Below, in pieces: positions 25,665 to 35,266 of a stretch of DNA of 62,137 nt. A model generated the notes under the pieces. That model did not search any database. It was not told the DNA's origin and saw only the letters and a program-made list of their open reading frames with translations. Position numbers and translations under genes: made by a program. This stretch comes from an uncultured Prevotella sp. (lineage in GTDB: Bacteria; Bacteroidota; Bacteroidia; Bacteroidales; Bacteroidaceae): positions 1 through 62,137 of the forward strand of contig CAAGGA010000125.1 of the NCBI GenBank assembly GCA_900769275.1. Direction: 5' to 3'. How positions within the stretch are numbered: position 1 is the first letter of the stretch; each line of letters starts with the position of its first letter.

Positions 25665-27974
25665 TTATTCGAAAACATCTTCAATGGCGGAGAAGTCGTC
25701 GGCATCTTCTTTTTCGCACGGATCAAAATCTTCCGGCAATTCGAACTGCTCGTCAGGATTGTATGGCAGAAGTCCGTCCCGATATACTTTTTTGATGAAA
25801 TAGGCATAAATAGGCAGTGCCATCGTTGCGCCCTGTCCCCATGTCATGGAGTCGAAATGGATGTCACGGTCTTCACCACCGACCCAGCAACCAGATACGA
25901 GTGACGGTGTGACCGCCATGAACCATGCGTCTGAGTTACGGTTTGTCGTTCCGGTTTTTCCTCCCATTTGTGCAGTGATATCATATTTGTAACGGAGTCT
26001 TCCTCCTGTACCTCCGTCAATGACGCCTTGTAGGAGTACAAGCATCTTGTATGCGCTTTCTTCGGAGATGACTTCGCTGACCTGAGGTTCGAACCGTGCA
26101 ATTACGTTGCCTTCATTGTCTTCAATGCGTGTGACAAACATGGGAGCGCAACGGATTCCCCGGTTGGCGAAGGCGGTGTAGGCACTTGCCATTTCCATGA
26201 CGGTGATGTCACATGGACCGAGACATAATGCGAGTGAGGGGTGTATCTCTGGGTTATTGATGCCGTAATTATGAAGCAGTTCGACAAACTGGTGCGGGTC
26301 GAGCCTGCTCATAAGATATGCGCTGACCCAGTTGCTTGATTGGGCCAATCCCCACTTCAGGGTTACCATCTCTCCCGAGCGTGCATGGTTTGAGTTGCGC
26401 GGAGTCCATGGTTGTCCGGCTACATAATATGTCTGTTGCCAGTTCGGTGCCATGTCGCATGGCGAAAACCCGTTTTCCATGGCAAGGGAATAGAGCAGGG
26501 GCTTGATGGTAGAGCCTACCTGTCTTCTTCCGTCTGCAACCATGTCATATTGGAAATGGGTAAAGTCCAATCCTCCTACATAGGCTTTGACAGCACCTGT
26601 CTTGGCTTCCATGCTGACGAATCCTGAGCGCAGGAAAGACTTGTAGTAACGGATTGAATCAATAGGTGTCATTGTGGTGTCGATTTCTCCTTTGTAGGAG
26701 AAGACGGTCATCTCTATGGGGGTACGGAACGATTTGTTAATCTCTTCGTCTGGGTATCCTGCTGCTTTCATCGCACGATAGCGTTCGCTTTGGTGGACGG
26801 AGCGTGAAAGAATACTCCTTACCTCTTTTGCCGACAACTGGTTGGAGAATGGTGCATTGGGCTTTTTCCTTATTTCAGAGAAGAACTGTGGCTGTAGATA
26901 TTTAGCTACGTGTGCATAGACAGCCTCTTCTGCATATTTCTGCATACGTGAGTCAATGGTAGTATGGATAATCAGACCGTCCTGATAAATGTCGTAGCAT
27001 TCTCCGTTCTTCTTCTTGTTCTTGTTGCACCAGCCGAACAGAGGGTCGCTCTCCCAGGCGATGGAGTCAATATGAAACTGTGTGTATTGCCATGAGGGAT
27101 AGTCTTTTCTGACGGGCTTTTTCGCAGTCATGTAGCGGCGCAGGTGTTCACGTAGGTAGGTAGCTGTCCCGTCCTTGTGGTCTGTCCGGTGGAAATTGAG
27201 TTTTATGTCCTTTGCCGCATACGTTTCGTAATCGTTTTGGCTGATGTACCCTGCTTTCTGCATTTGTGACAGGACAACGTTACGACGTGACTTGCATCTT
27301 TCCGGATGACGGACAGGATTGTAATAGGAAGGGTTTTTGCACAAGCCAATCAGTACGGCGGACTCTTCTACGGTAAGGCTCTTTGGTTCTTTGTTGAAAT
27401 ATGTGGCAGCGGCAGTCTTGATGCCGACGGCATTGTGCAGGAAGTCAAAATAGTTCAGGTACATGGACAGTATCTCTTCCTTTGTGAAGTTCCGTTCCAA
27501 TTTGACGGCTATGACCCATTCTATAGGTTTCTGCATCAGTCTTTCCATTGTGCTGTGCGCAGTATTGGAATAGAGTTGCTTTGCAAGCTGCTGCGTAATC
27601 GTACTGCCGCCTCCTGCACTGGTCTGTCCCAGCAATCCTCTTTTGACAAGAGCCCTGCCGACGGAGAAGAAGTCAATGCCGGAGTGTTCGTAGAACCTGA
27701 CGTCTTCCGTTGCTATCAGGGCTTGGATGAGATATGGTGACAACTGGGCGTATTCCGTGTGGATGCGGTTCTCCCTGCTTCTGTTCCATGTTCCGATGAT
27801 TTTTCCGTCTGCGCTATAGATTTGTGAGGCATAGCGGTCGATAGGGTTCTGCAGGGTTTCCATATCGGGCATGTAACCGACCCATCCGTTCCAAATGGCA
27901 ATGAAGAAGAATATTATAGTCAGTACTGAGACTCCAAGGACAGACCAAAGGGTATATACGAATTTTTTTCTCAT
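25665..27974 (-). CDS. Penicillin-binding protein 1A (bifunctional transglycosylase/transpeptidase)
   Basis: 769 residues. A short cytoplasmic tail and one membrane anchor (VLGVSVLTIIFFFIAIW) lead to the GT51 domain with the catalytic EDVRFYEHSG near residue 92, GGSTITQQLAKQL near 122, and KEEILSMYLN near 155. The transpeptidase domain has all three motifs: STIK serine box, SSN, and KTGT. It polymerises and cross-links peptidoglycan at the outer face of the inner membrane. The C-terminus is acidic. It is alone on the minus strand, divergent from pyrBI. Confidence 0.93.
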   Translation of the reverse strand: MRKKFVYTLWSVLGVSVLTIIFFFIAIWNGWVGYMPDMETLQNPIDRYASQIYSADGKIIGTWNRSRENRIHTEYAQLSPYLIQALIATEDVRFYEHSGIDFFSVGRALVKRGLLGQTSAGGGSTITQQLAKQLYSNTAHSTMERLMQKPIEWVIAVKLERNFTKEEILSMYLNYFDFLHNAVGIKTAAATYFNKEPKSLTVEESAVLIGLCKNPSYYNPVRHPERCKSRRNVVLSQMQKAGYISQNDYETYAAKDIKLNFHRTDHKDGTATYLREHLRRYMTAKKPVRKDYPSWQYTQFHIDSIAWESDPLFGWCNKNKKKNGECYDIYQDGLIIHTTIDSRMQKYAEEAVYAHVAKYLQPQFFSEIRKKPNAPFSNQLSAKEVRSILSRSVHQSERYRAMKAAGYPDEEINKSFRTPIEMTVFSYKGEIDTTMTPIDSIRYYKSFLRSGFVSMEAKTGAVKAYVGGLDFTHFQYDMVADGRRQVGSTIKPLLYSLAMENGFSPCDMAPNWQQTYYVAGQPWTPRNSNHARSGEMVTLKWGLAQSSNWVSAYLMSRLDPHQFVELLHNYGINNPEIHPSLALCLGPCDITVMEMASAYTAFANRGIRCAPMFVTRIEDNEGNVIARFEPQVSEVISEESAYKMLVLLQGVIDGGTGGRLRYKYDITAQMGGKTGTTNRNSDAWFMAVTPSLVSGCWVGGEDRDIHFDSMTWGQGATMALPIYAYFIKKVYRDGLLPYNPDEQFELPEDFDPCEKEDADDFSAIEDVFE

Positions 27975-28041
27975 TATAAGAAATCAGTTCAAAAGTGTAT
28001 GAAAAAAATGATGCGTTGATGACAAATCCGCATATCGTTTG

Positions 28042-28049
28042 CAAAAATA
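28042..28049 (-). promoter_or_regulatory. Promoter -7 box of PBP1A
   Basis: Minus-strand TATTTTTG about 70 bases above the ATG; no convincing -33 element. Confidence 0.45.
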
Positions 28050-28133
28050 CAATAAATCTTTGGAAAAGATGCACGATTTTCAAAAAAATATAATTAACTT
28101 CGCACTCGTAACGCAATAATAACATCCAAGTAA

Positions 28134-29081
28134 ATGGAAAGACATGATTTTGTAACAATTGCCAATCTCTCAAGAGAAGAAATCCTCTATCTTATAATGA
28201 TGGCAAGGGAATTTGAGAAGCATCCCAACCGGGAATTGTTGAAAGGCCGTATAGTAGCAACCCTTTTCTTTGAACCTTCTACTCGTACTCGGCTATCATT
28301 CGAAACGGCTGCCAACCGTCTCGGTGCACGGGTAATAGGATTCAGCGATGCCAGGGTGACGAGTGCCACCAAGGGAGAAACCTTGAAAGATACGATACTC
28401 ATGGTGAGCAATTATGCTGACGTGATAGCGATGAGACATTACATCGAGGGTGCGGCTCAATATGCCTCAGAGATAGCCCCCGTTCCCATTATCAATGCAG
28501 GTGACGGTGCTCACATGCATCCCTCCCAGTGTCTTCTTGACCTTTATTCTATATATAAGACGCAGGGGACGCTGGACAATCTGAACATATATCTTGTCGG
28601 TGACTTGAAATATGGTCGTACGGTTCACTCGCTTATTACAGCTATGCGTCATTTTAACCCCACTTTTCATTTCATTGCGCCTGACGAGCTTGCCATGCCT
28701 CAGGAATACAAGATGTATTGTTGTGAGCACGGGATTCGCTATGAAGAGCACAGGGATTTCAACGAGCAGGTAATAGCAGACGCAGACATTATATATATGA
28801 CCCGTGTACAGAAAGAACGCTTCTCTGACCTGATGGAGTATGAGCGGGTGAAGGATGTATATATCCTGAGACGCGATATGCTTTCCATGACAAAGGAGAA
28901 CATGAAGATACTGCATCCTCTTCCCCGTGTAAACGAGATTTCGTATGATGTAGATGACGATCCGCACGCATACTATATCCAGCAGGCGCAAAATGGTCTT
29001 TATGCTCGCGAAGCCATATTCTGCCATTGCCTTGGCATTACTCTCGAAGAGGTTAGGAATGACACTACAATAATAGAATAA
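28134..29081 (+). CDS. pyrB: Aspartate carbamoyltransferase, catalytic subunit
   Basis: 315 residues. Condenses carbamoyl phosphate with aspartate in pyrimidine synthesis. The carbamoyl-phosphate loop FEPSTRTRLSFE (Ser49-Thr-Arg-Thr-Arg) and the aspartate region HPLPRVNEIS near 265 are intact, as are HPSQCLLDLY and DGAHMHPSQ. The regulatory subunit gene pyrI follows after 13 bases, so the enzyme is the allosteric class. An upstream TAACTTCG (28095-28102) may be a weak -7 box. No attenuator-like leader is seen in the 160-base gap. Confidence 0.95.
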   Translation: MERHDFVTIANLSREEILYLIMMAREFEKHPNRELLKGRIVATLFFEPSTRTRLSFETAANRLGARVIGFSDARVTSATKGETLKDTILMVSNYADVIAMRHYIEGAAQYASEIAPVPIINAGDGAHMHPSQCLLDLYSIYKTQGTLDNLNIYLVGDLKYGRTVHSLITAMRHFNPTFHFIAPDELAMPQEYKMYCCEHGIRYEEHRDFNEQVIADADIIYMTRVQKERFSDLMEYERVKDVYILRRDMLSMTKENMKILHPLPRVNEISYDVDDDPHAYYIQQAQNGLYAREAIFCHCLGITLEEVRNDTTIIE

Positions 29082-29094
29082 AGCATATATAATC

Positions 29095-29547
29095 ATGAAC
29101 AAGAAAGAGCGTCTCGTGGCTGCCATTGAGAACGGCACTGTCATAGATCATATTCCTGCCGACAAGACAGATCAGGTCGTTTCGCTGCTTAAACTGAACG
29201 AACTGACAGAACCTGTGACCATCGGCAACAACTATCCTTCGGACAAGATAGGAAAGAAAGGTATCATAAAGGTTTCTGACAAGTATTTCTCGGATGAGGA
29301 GATTTCACGTCTGTCTGTCGTCTCCCCGAATGTGGTGCTCAGTATCATACACGACTATGAAGTGGTGGAGAAGAAAACGGTGGAAACGCCAGAGGAATTA
29401 CGCGGCATCATCGCCTGCAACAATCCGAAGTGTATTACCAACAACGAGCCCATGCAGTCATATTTTACCGTAGAGAAGATGACGGGCGTAGTACGTTGTC
29501 ATTATTGTGACAAGGAGCAGGATATCCGCAAGGTAAGGCTCTGTTAG
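29095..29547 (+). CDS. pyrI: Aspartate carbamoyltransferase, regulatory subunit
   Basis: 150 residues. The N-terminal domain binds ATP/CTP effectors (VAAIENGTVIDHIPADK). The C-terminal zinc domain has the expected four cysteines: Cys108 and Cys113 (C-x4-C) and Cys135 and Cys138 (C-x2-C). It links catalytic trimers into the c6r6 holoenzyme. Cotranscribed with pyrB. A terminator with an A-run and a T-run follows. Confidence 0.95.
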   Translation: MNKKERLVAAIENGTVIDHIPADKTDQVVSLLKLNELTEPVTIGNNYPSDKIGKKGIIKVSDKYFSDEEISRLSVVSPNVVLSIIHDYEVVEKKTVETPEELRGIIACNNPKCITNNEPMQSYFTVEKMTGVVRCHYCDKEQDIRKVRLC

Positions 29548-29560
29548 TCACATTTGTCGA

Positions 29561-29634
29561 AAAAAAAAGTATGATTACGCATCAGTGGTGTATGGAGATT
29601 GTTTCCATCACCGATGTGTAATCATGCTTTTTTT
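29561..29634. terminator. Rho-independent terminator after pyrI
   Basis: A-run, long hairpin (GTATGATTACGCATC ... GATGTGTAATCATGC with an inner GTGTATGGA/TCCATCAC stem), then TTTTTTT. Works towards both converging genes. Confidence 0.85.
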
Positions 29635-29656
29635 ATGTACCATTGCCTCGGTATCC

Positions 29657-31300
29657 TCAGAGCTTGAAGCCTAAGGTCATCAGGAATTGATGGCGTTCGT
29701 TCTTTACCTCTGTTGCACCGGGATTGCTTGTTATGCCGTTTGAGGAGAGAGCCTCCATAGGGTAGAAATCACCTTTTTGCGTAGAGAACTGATAGGCGAC
29801 GTCTATATTGAAGTTGGAGAAAGAATAGCCAATGCCACAGGTGATGCGATGGGTGTCTTTCCAATTGACGTAGTCTGTGGTGGACATATAGTAGCATCCG
29901 TCTGCGTCAAGGCAGGAACTGCGTACGCCGTTTTTCTTGTACATCGGAGATACGTAGTTATATCCTGCTCGAAGAGAGAGTTCGGGGCTGACTTTTGCCT
30001 CAGCACCTAATTTGACTGTATGGACACCCTTGAGACTCTCTTTCGTGTTGCTGTTCATGTATTTGTCCGACTCGGATTCAATGTCATAGTTTCCGTAGAA
30101 GTCATCGTAATATTCGTCTGTGATGATACGGTTGTCGATGGTACTGTAATCCGCATATTCGTATGACAGACCGAGGGCAAGGTCCTGACCGACAGTATGA
30201 CCGAGTGACAGTCCGAATTTCCATGGAGTGTACATCTTGTATTTGATGCTTTCGCTTGACTTGCCGTTGTCATATAGTCCGAACGGAGTGTTGTTGGCTA
30301 TGGTGGTATAGTTGCTTGAAGTAAGGGTGTACCATGTCGGTGTAGCCACGCTCAGACCGATACGGAAAGGATTCTCTTCGATAGGACAGAAGATGATGCC
30401 GCCTTTGACGTCAAAGCCGTATCCGTCAATATCTCTGTCATCCACGGTGAAGACATCGCCGGCAGCAACATCGTTGCGACTGCTCACGAGGTTTTCGCGG
30501 TAGGCGGAGGTGTGACGGTAGTTCACGTCTTTGATGCCGAGGGTGAATCCCCAGAATATCCTGTCACGGCAGTTGCCGCTGACGTTGATGTCGTATTCTC
30601 CGATATATCCCTTCTGGTCGCGGGCAAAGGCAAAGTCAGAGCCGTCGTTATACCCGTAAACGAACTCTCCGTTCTCGTCCTCTTCGGCAAGGAGTGCGTT
30701 CCACTGCATGTAATCTACCTGAGAGAAATTGCGGGAGGTATAGTCAGACCTCTCATCGTCATAGCCGATTAACTCGTTGTTCCTGTTGAGGTCAATGAAG
30801 TATCCGCCGTTGTTGCTGCTGCCCCGCAGGGCCTTGATGTAGGCATTCTTGCCTTGGGAAGCACCGTTGAGTCTGCCTATCAGGGAAAGCACCTGATTGA
30901 AGTTGCGGCTTTTGTGATAGTTGAAACCCACATTTACGTAACTGTCGGAACGACCGTCGTTGAGAGAAATGACAAAGCCCGCCTGGTCAAAGCTCACGGG
31001 TGTCTTGCTGTCAGCTCCCCAGTTCCCGAGTTGTTTGAGGTAGCCGCCTTGTACAGGTGAATGGGTAAGCCCGAAACTTACTGAGCCTACTGACTTTCTG
31101 AACAGTCCTATACCGGCAGGATTGGTTCCCATGGTAGATATGTCTGCACCGAGAGCCTCCATAGCTCCGCCCATGCCTACGTATCGTGCGGTACCGTTAA
31201 GGTCTTCTGTTGCCACGGTTGCGCTTTCGTATGTCTCCTGAGCCATTACGGGCAAGGATAATGCTGTCAAAATGACAACGGATAAGTGTCTTGTATTCAT
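29657..31300 (-). CDS. FadL/OmpP1/TodX-like outer-membrane transport protein
   Basis: 547 residues with signal MNTRHLSVVILTALSLPVMAQ. The mature N-terminus reads TARYVGMGGAMEALGADIST then NPAGIGLFRK, the mark of Bacteroidetes members of the OmpP1/FadL/TodX family, which carry hydrophobic substrates through a barrel. The rest is a 14-strand-type barrel with aromatic girdles and a late RHQFLMTLGFKL end. Substrate unknown. It follows the Trp/Tyr-rich gene by 36 bases, so the two probably form an operon. Confidence 0.8.
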   Translation of the reverse strand: MNTRHLSVVILTALSLPVMAQETYESATVATEDLNGTARYVGMGGAMEALGADISTMGTNPAGIGLFRKSVGSVSFGLTHSPVQGGYLKQLGNWGADSKTPVSFDQAGFVISLNDGRSDSYVNVGFNYHKSRNFNQVLSLIGRLNGASQGKNAYIKALRGSSNNGGYFIDLNRNNELIGYDDERSDYTSRNFSQVDYMQWNALLAEEDENGEFVYGYNDGSDFAFARDQKGYIGEYDINVSGNCRDRIFWGFTLGIKDVNYRHTSAYRENLVSSRNDVAAGDVFTVDDRDIDGYGFDVKGGIIFCPIEENPFRIGLSVATPTWYTLTSSNYTTIANNTPFGLYDNGKSSESIKYKMYTPWKFGLSLGHTVGQDLALGLSYEYADYSTIDNRIITDEYYDDFYGNYDIESESDKYMNSNTKESLKGVHTVKLGAEAKVSPELSLRAGYNYVSPMYKKNGVRSSCLDADGCYYMSTTDYVNWKDTHRITCGIGYSFSNFNIDVAYQFSTQKGDFYPMEALSSNGITSNPGATEVKNERHQFLMTLGFKL

Positions 31301-31336
31301 ATCGTTGTTCTGTTTGTTTTCGTTTGTATCATGATG

Positions 31337-32278
31337 TTATCGTCTTCCCCCGAAGCTGCCGCCCCCTCGTGAACCGCCGCCTCCGCTGAAGCCTGCACCG
31401 CCTCGTGAACCTCCTGAGAAACTGCTGCCAGAGAATGACGCGCTCCTGTTGCTGAAGCTAGATGGAGCGGAATAGGAATTATTCGTGTTGGGGGAATAGT
31501 TCCTGCGACCGGAGAAGTTTCCGCTTCTGGAGGTCAGGGTATTGTGTATCTGCCCTCTGACATTGGACTCGTTCTGTACGCCGCGGGCTATGCTGTGGGC
31601 ATTCGATGAGACATTGCGCCTCGGTGACAGCGTGCCGTGATTTCTTGTTCCGGCATATCCACGGTAAATGCCGCTGACGTAATGGGGATAGTGTCCCCAA
31701 TGTCCTGTGTGCCAATACCATGGGTCGTTCCAATACCAGGAATGATGCCAATACCATGGGTCATTCCAGTAGAAAGAATAGTTCCAGTACCACGGGTCGT
31801 TCCAATACCAATATGAACTCCTGTAAACCCATGGACTGCAGAACCATGGACTGCCTGCCCAATATGGATAACAATAGTCGTCGTAGGCCATCATCCTGCG
31901 TGAGTACTTGAAATCCTCGTCCGCATCATATTCGTATTGACGAGAGTGCTGCACGTAACTTGTGCCTACACTGTCGTTACCGATGGAATCGGGATATGTG
32001 CCATCACCGGGAATGAAAGATATTATGTCATTGCCCAAAGTGTCGGAGTCGATAACCTCATAATGGGATGAAAATGCACCGCGTCGGTTGTATTCATCCA
32101 CATCACAGTCTCTGCCGCAGTAGAATGTCTCCTGACGGTCATTCAGCATATAGCGTTGTCCTATATGCTTCTGTTCGTTTGTCTTCTTCTTGCCCGGAGT
32201 GAAATAGAGGTCATCCTGTGCAGACGTCATTGTCGGAACAAGAACTGCGGACAGCAAGATTATAATGTACTTTCTCAT
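31337..32278 (-). CDS. Secreted Trp/Tyr-rich repeat protein with Gly/Ser-rich tail
   Basis: 313 residues, signal MRKYIIILLSAVLVPTMTSAQ. Around residues 145-195 are about three 12-residue repeats with the shared unit YWNDPWYW followed by variable pairs (NYSF, HHSW, HTGH). The last ~70 residues are Ser/Asn- then Gly/Arg-rich (FSGSSFSGGSRGG, GGGSFGGRR). The N-terminal part mentions DDLYFTPGKKK and several Cys and Asp. I do not recognise a family. The aromatic repeats suggest surface or polysaccharide contact, as inference only. First gene of the operon with the FadL-like porin. Confidence 0.65.
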   Translation of the reverse strand: MRKYIIILLSAVLVPTMTSAQDDLYFTPGKKKTNEQKHIGQRYMLNDRQETFYCGRDCDVDEYNRRGAFSSHYEVIDSDTLGNDIISFIPGDGTYPDSIGNDSVGTSYVQHSRQYEYDADEDFKYSRRMMAYDDYCYPYWAGSPWFCSPWVYRSSYWYWNDPWYWNYSFYWNDPWYWHHSWYWNDPWYWHTGHWGHYPHYVSGIYRGYAGTRNHGTLSPRRNVSSNAHSIARGVQNESNVRGQIHNTLTSRSGNFSGRRNYSPNTNNSYSAPSSFSNRSASFSGSSFSGGSRGGAGFSGGGGSRGGGSFGGRR

Positions 32279-32781
32279 GTTTTTCTCCTCTCTTATTTTT
32301 TTTTCTATGTGGTTTATGACTGCAAAATTAGAACTATAATCTGTCTCAGGAAATGGAAAATCCCTAATCGCTGGTAGGTTTTTCCCTATTCTTCGTCAAT
32401 CTCGGGTTCTCTGTGTCTGCAAAATTACAGTAATTAGATGTAACGGCAAAGAAAATAATGTTAAAAAATAACAAGTTCGGATTTGCCTATGCTGCCCTAA
32501 TGACATTGGTGAAAAATGTGCGTGACGTGCTGTTTGCGTGGTTATACCCTGACAGGAGGAGTGTTAATGTCACTTGCAGGTGACCATGCCGGATGGAAAT
32601 ATTGAACATAATGAAATATAATATGAATAGTGATATTCCAAAGAAAATTACTACCTTTGCATCCGAAATTGGGAACAGAATATAATATGCTTGCGCTTCA
32701 ACTGTCACGGTATGGTCAGGTATGGCAGGCTGGGCGTTCAAAATTTTTTTTCGTAATATAGTCAGAAAAAATGTATATCAG
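32279..32781. other. Intergenic region with divergent promoters
   Basis: Minus-strand -7 box TAATTTTG at 32323-32330 serves the Trp/Tyr-rich gene. Plus-strand TACCTTTG at 32652-32659 serves the TolC operon and leaves a leader of about 115 bases. A second minus-type box, TAATTTTG, lies at about 32419. No gene seen. Confidence 0.55.
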
Positions 32782-34101
32782 ATGAAAAGACTTTTTTTTG
32801 TTTGTTTCGGTCTCACGATAATCACCGGTATTCAGGCACAGGAGACCCTGACACTTACCCAGTGTCTTCAGATGGCTGTGGAGAACAACCTGTCATTGAA
32901 GGGTGCACGTAATGAGATTGCCAAGGGAAAGCATAATATCAGCGAGAATCAGGCTAAGATGCTTCCTCAGGTCAATGCAGTCGTACAGTTGAATGATAAC
33001 TTTACGCCTCCCGTATCAGTCACGGACGGCACGCAATACGGCAAACTGTACAATGTGACAAAGACACTACAGTACAATGCTTCGGCGGGACTGCAGTTGC
33101 AGATGCCCCTCTACAACCAAATGTTGCGTACTGCCGTGGATATCTCACGCACGATGGACAGGCTCACGCAACTTTCTTACGAGAAAAGTCGTGAAGACCT
33201 TATCATGCAGACTGCTAAGATGTATTATATGGCTCAGAATACTCTTGAACAGATAAGACTCGTTAATGACAACATTCAGAGGCTTGTGGAGCTAAGGGAC
33301 ATAACGCAGGCATTCTATGACAATCAGATGAGCCTTGAGGTTGACGTGAAGCGTGTGAACTTCAACATTGAGAACCTTACTGCCCAGCGCGACAACGCTC
33401 TCGCCATGCTTGACCAGCAGTATATCATGCTCAAATACGTCATCGACTATCCTGCCGACAAGGAAATCAGGGTTACGGACGTAAATCCCGGCAGTATCGA
33501 GGACGCAGCACTTGAGGGACTGAGTTCCAATCTCTATGAACTGCAGCTTCTGGAGCAGAAAAGAGTCTTGGCTGGGCAGCAGACAAAGCTCGCCAAGGAG
33601 GGCTATCTTCCGTCAATAAGCCTTACGGGAAGCCTTATGTATTCCGCCTATACTGACAAGGTAGAACATTGGTTCCATGCCGGAGAGTCCAACCACTGGT
33701 ATGGCTCCAACGGTCTCGGCATACAGGTGAGAGTCCCGGTCTTTGACGGTTTTGAGAAGAGGTCAAAAATCAGGAAAGCAAAGATTGATGAGGAGAATGC
33801 AAGGATAGGCTATGAAGACGGGCTGAAAGGGTTGCAGGCCAATTACATGAATGCTGTGAGCGAGATGAACAACAGTAGGCGTAATTATGTGAGGCAGTGG
33901 GATAACTACAAACTGGCACAGGACGTATATTCCGTCACCGCCGACCAATACAAGGAGGGAGTAGCCTCGATGACTACTGTGCTTCAGGATGAAATGAAAA
34001 TCAGCGAGGCCATGAACAATTACCTTAACGCCTACTATAATTATAAGGTGGCGAACCTCTCCCTGCTCAAACTGACGGGCAATCTTGAGAAATTGAAGTA
34101 A
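32782..34101 (+). CDS. TolC family outer-membrane efflux protein
   Basis: 439 residues from MKRLFFVCFGLTIITGIQAQ, a clear signal peptide; an in-frame ATG 60 bases upstream would add a non-signal segment. Two outer-membrane-efflux repeats are visible, starting LTLTQCLQMAVENNLSLKGA near residue 25 and a second helical repeat near 245. It forms the trimeric outer-membrane duct of a tripartite pump. HlyD-like and MFS genes follow at 36 and 4 bases, giving a full EmrAB-TolC-like system. Confidence 0.88.
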   Translation: MKRLFFVCFGLTIITGIQAQETLTLTQCLQMAVENNLSLKGARNEIAKGKHNISENQAKMLPQVNAVVQLNDNFTPPVSVTDGTQYGKLYNVTKTLQYNASAGLQLQMPLYNQMLRTAVDISRTMDRLTQLSYEKSREDLIMQTAKMYYMAQNTLEQIRLVNDNIQRLVELRDITQAFYDNQMSLEVDVKRVNFNIENLTAQRDNALAMLDQQYIMLKYVIDYPADKEIRVTDVNPGSIEDAALEGLSSNLYELQLLEQKRVLAGQQTKLAKEGYLPSISLTGSLMYSAYTDKVEHWFHAGESNHWYGSNGLGIQVRVPVFDGFEKRSKIRKAKIDEENARIGYEDGLKGLQANYMNAVSEMNNSRRNYVRQWDNYKLAQDVYSVTADQYKEGVASMTTVLQDEMKISEAMNNYLNAYYNYKVANLSLLKLTGNLEKLK

Positions 34102-34137
34102 GCGACACACATCAATCATACAAAAATATTACACAAT

Positions 34138-35262
34138 ATGAATAACTATAACAAGGAGAAACCCGATATGGAAAACAAAGAAATGGAAACAACTGGTACG
34201 ACACATGAGGAAACGGCAAAGAAACTGAAGAAGCAGAGAGGACGCCAGCTTGTGGCAAGCCTTATAGGTATTACCATCCTCATTGCAGGACTATGGAAAG
34301 TAATAACCCTCTTCCTCGACTATAACAATCATGAGACCAGTAACGATGCGCAGATAGAGCAGTATATCTCGCCAATCAACCTCCGTGCCTCCGGATACAT
34401 CTCCAAGGTCTGCTTTCAGGAGCATCAGGAAGTGCATAAGGGCGACACGCTCCTCATATTGGATGACCGCGAGTACCGCATACGCCTGATGGAGGCAGAA
34501 GCCGCCTTAAAGGATGCCAAGGCCGGAGCAACCCAGATAGATGCTACAGAGCAGACAACGGCAACGTCCGCTTCCATCTACTCGGCTTCCATCGCTGAGA
34601 TAGAGGTAAGGCTGGCAAAACTTGCCAAGGACTGTGAGCGTTATCGCAATCTTGTGGAGAAAAAAGCCGCCACGCCTATTCAGTTGGAGCAACTTGAGGT
34701 AGAGTATGCAGCAACAAAGAAGAAACTGGATGCCACGAAAAGACAGCAGGATGCCGCATATAAGGGCGTGCACGAGGTAAGCACGAGAAAGGCAAGCGTT
34801 GCTGCTGCCATTGAGCGTGCCGAAGCTGCCCTGGAGATGGCAAGGCTGAATCTGTCATACTGTGTCGTAGTAGCTCCGTGTGACGGCAAACTCGGCAGAC
34901 GTTCCATTGAGGAGGGACAGATGGTAAACGCAGGAACTACCATAACCTATATCGTTCCAGACAACAGGAAATGGGTCATAGCAAACTATAAGGAGACACA
35001 GATAGAAAACCTCTTCATCGGTCAGAAAGTACGCATGACCGTTGACGCAATAAGCGACAAGGAGTTTGAGGGCACCGTAACCGCCATTTCCGGTGCTACG
35101 GGTTCCAAGTATTCCCTTGTACCGACCGACAATTCTGCCGGCAACTTCGTGAAGATACAGCAGCGTGTACCGGTAAGAATAGATTTCAACAATATCAGCA
35201 AGGAGGACAATGCACGGCTTGCTGCAGGAATGATGGTAATCGTTAAAGCAGAGAGGAAATAG
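34138..35262 (+). CDS. HlyD/EmrA-type membrane fusion protein
   Basis: 374 residues. A cytoplasmic N-terminus rich in Lys and Glu precedes one membrane helix (LVASLIGITILIAGLWKVI). The periplasmic part has the split lipoyl-like halves (PINLRASGYISKVCFQEHQ and VVAPCDGKLGRRSIEEGQ) around a long coiled coil (about 105-215) and a beta-barrel domain. It bridges inner-membrane transporter and TolC. The pairing with an MFS partner makes it EmrA-like rather than an RND adaptor. Confidence 0.88.
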   Translation: MNNYNKEKPDMENKEMETTGTTHEETAKKLKKQRGRQLVASLIGITILIAGLWKVITLFLDYNNHETSNDAQIEQYISPINLRASGYISKVCFQEHQEVHKGDTLLILDDREYRIRLMEAEAALKDAKAGATQIDATEQTTATSASIYSASIAEIEVRLAKLAKDCERYRNLVEKKAATPIQLEQLEVEYAATKKKLDATKRQQDAAYKGVHEVSTRKASVAAAIERAEAALEMARLNLSYCVVVAPCDGKLGRRSIEEGQMVNAGTTITYIVPDNRKWVIANYKETQIENLFIGQKVRMTVDAISDKEFEGTVTAISGATGSKYSLVPTDNSAGNFVKIQQRVPVRIDFNNISKEDNARLAAGMMVIVKAERK

Positions 35263-35266
35263 CAAT

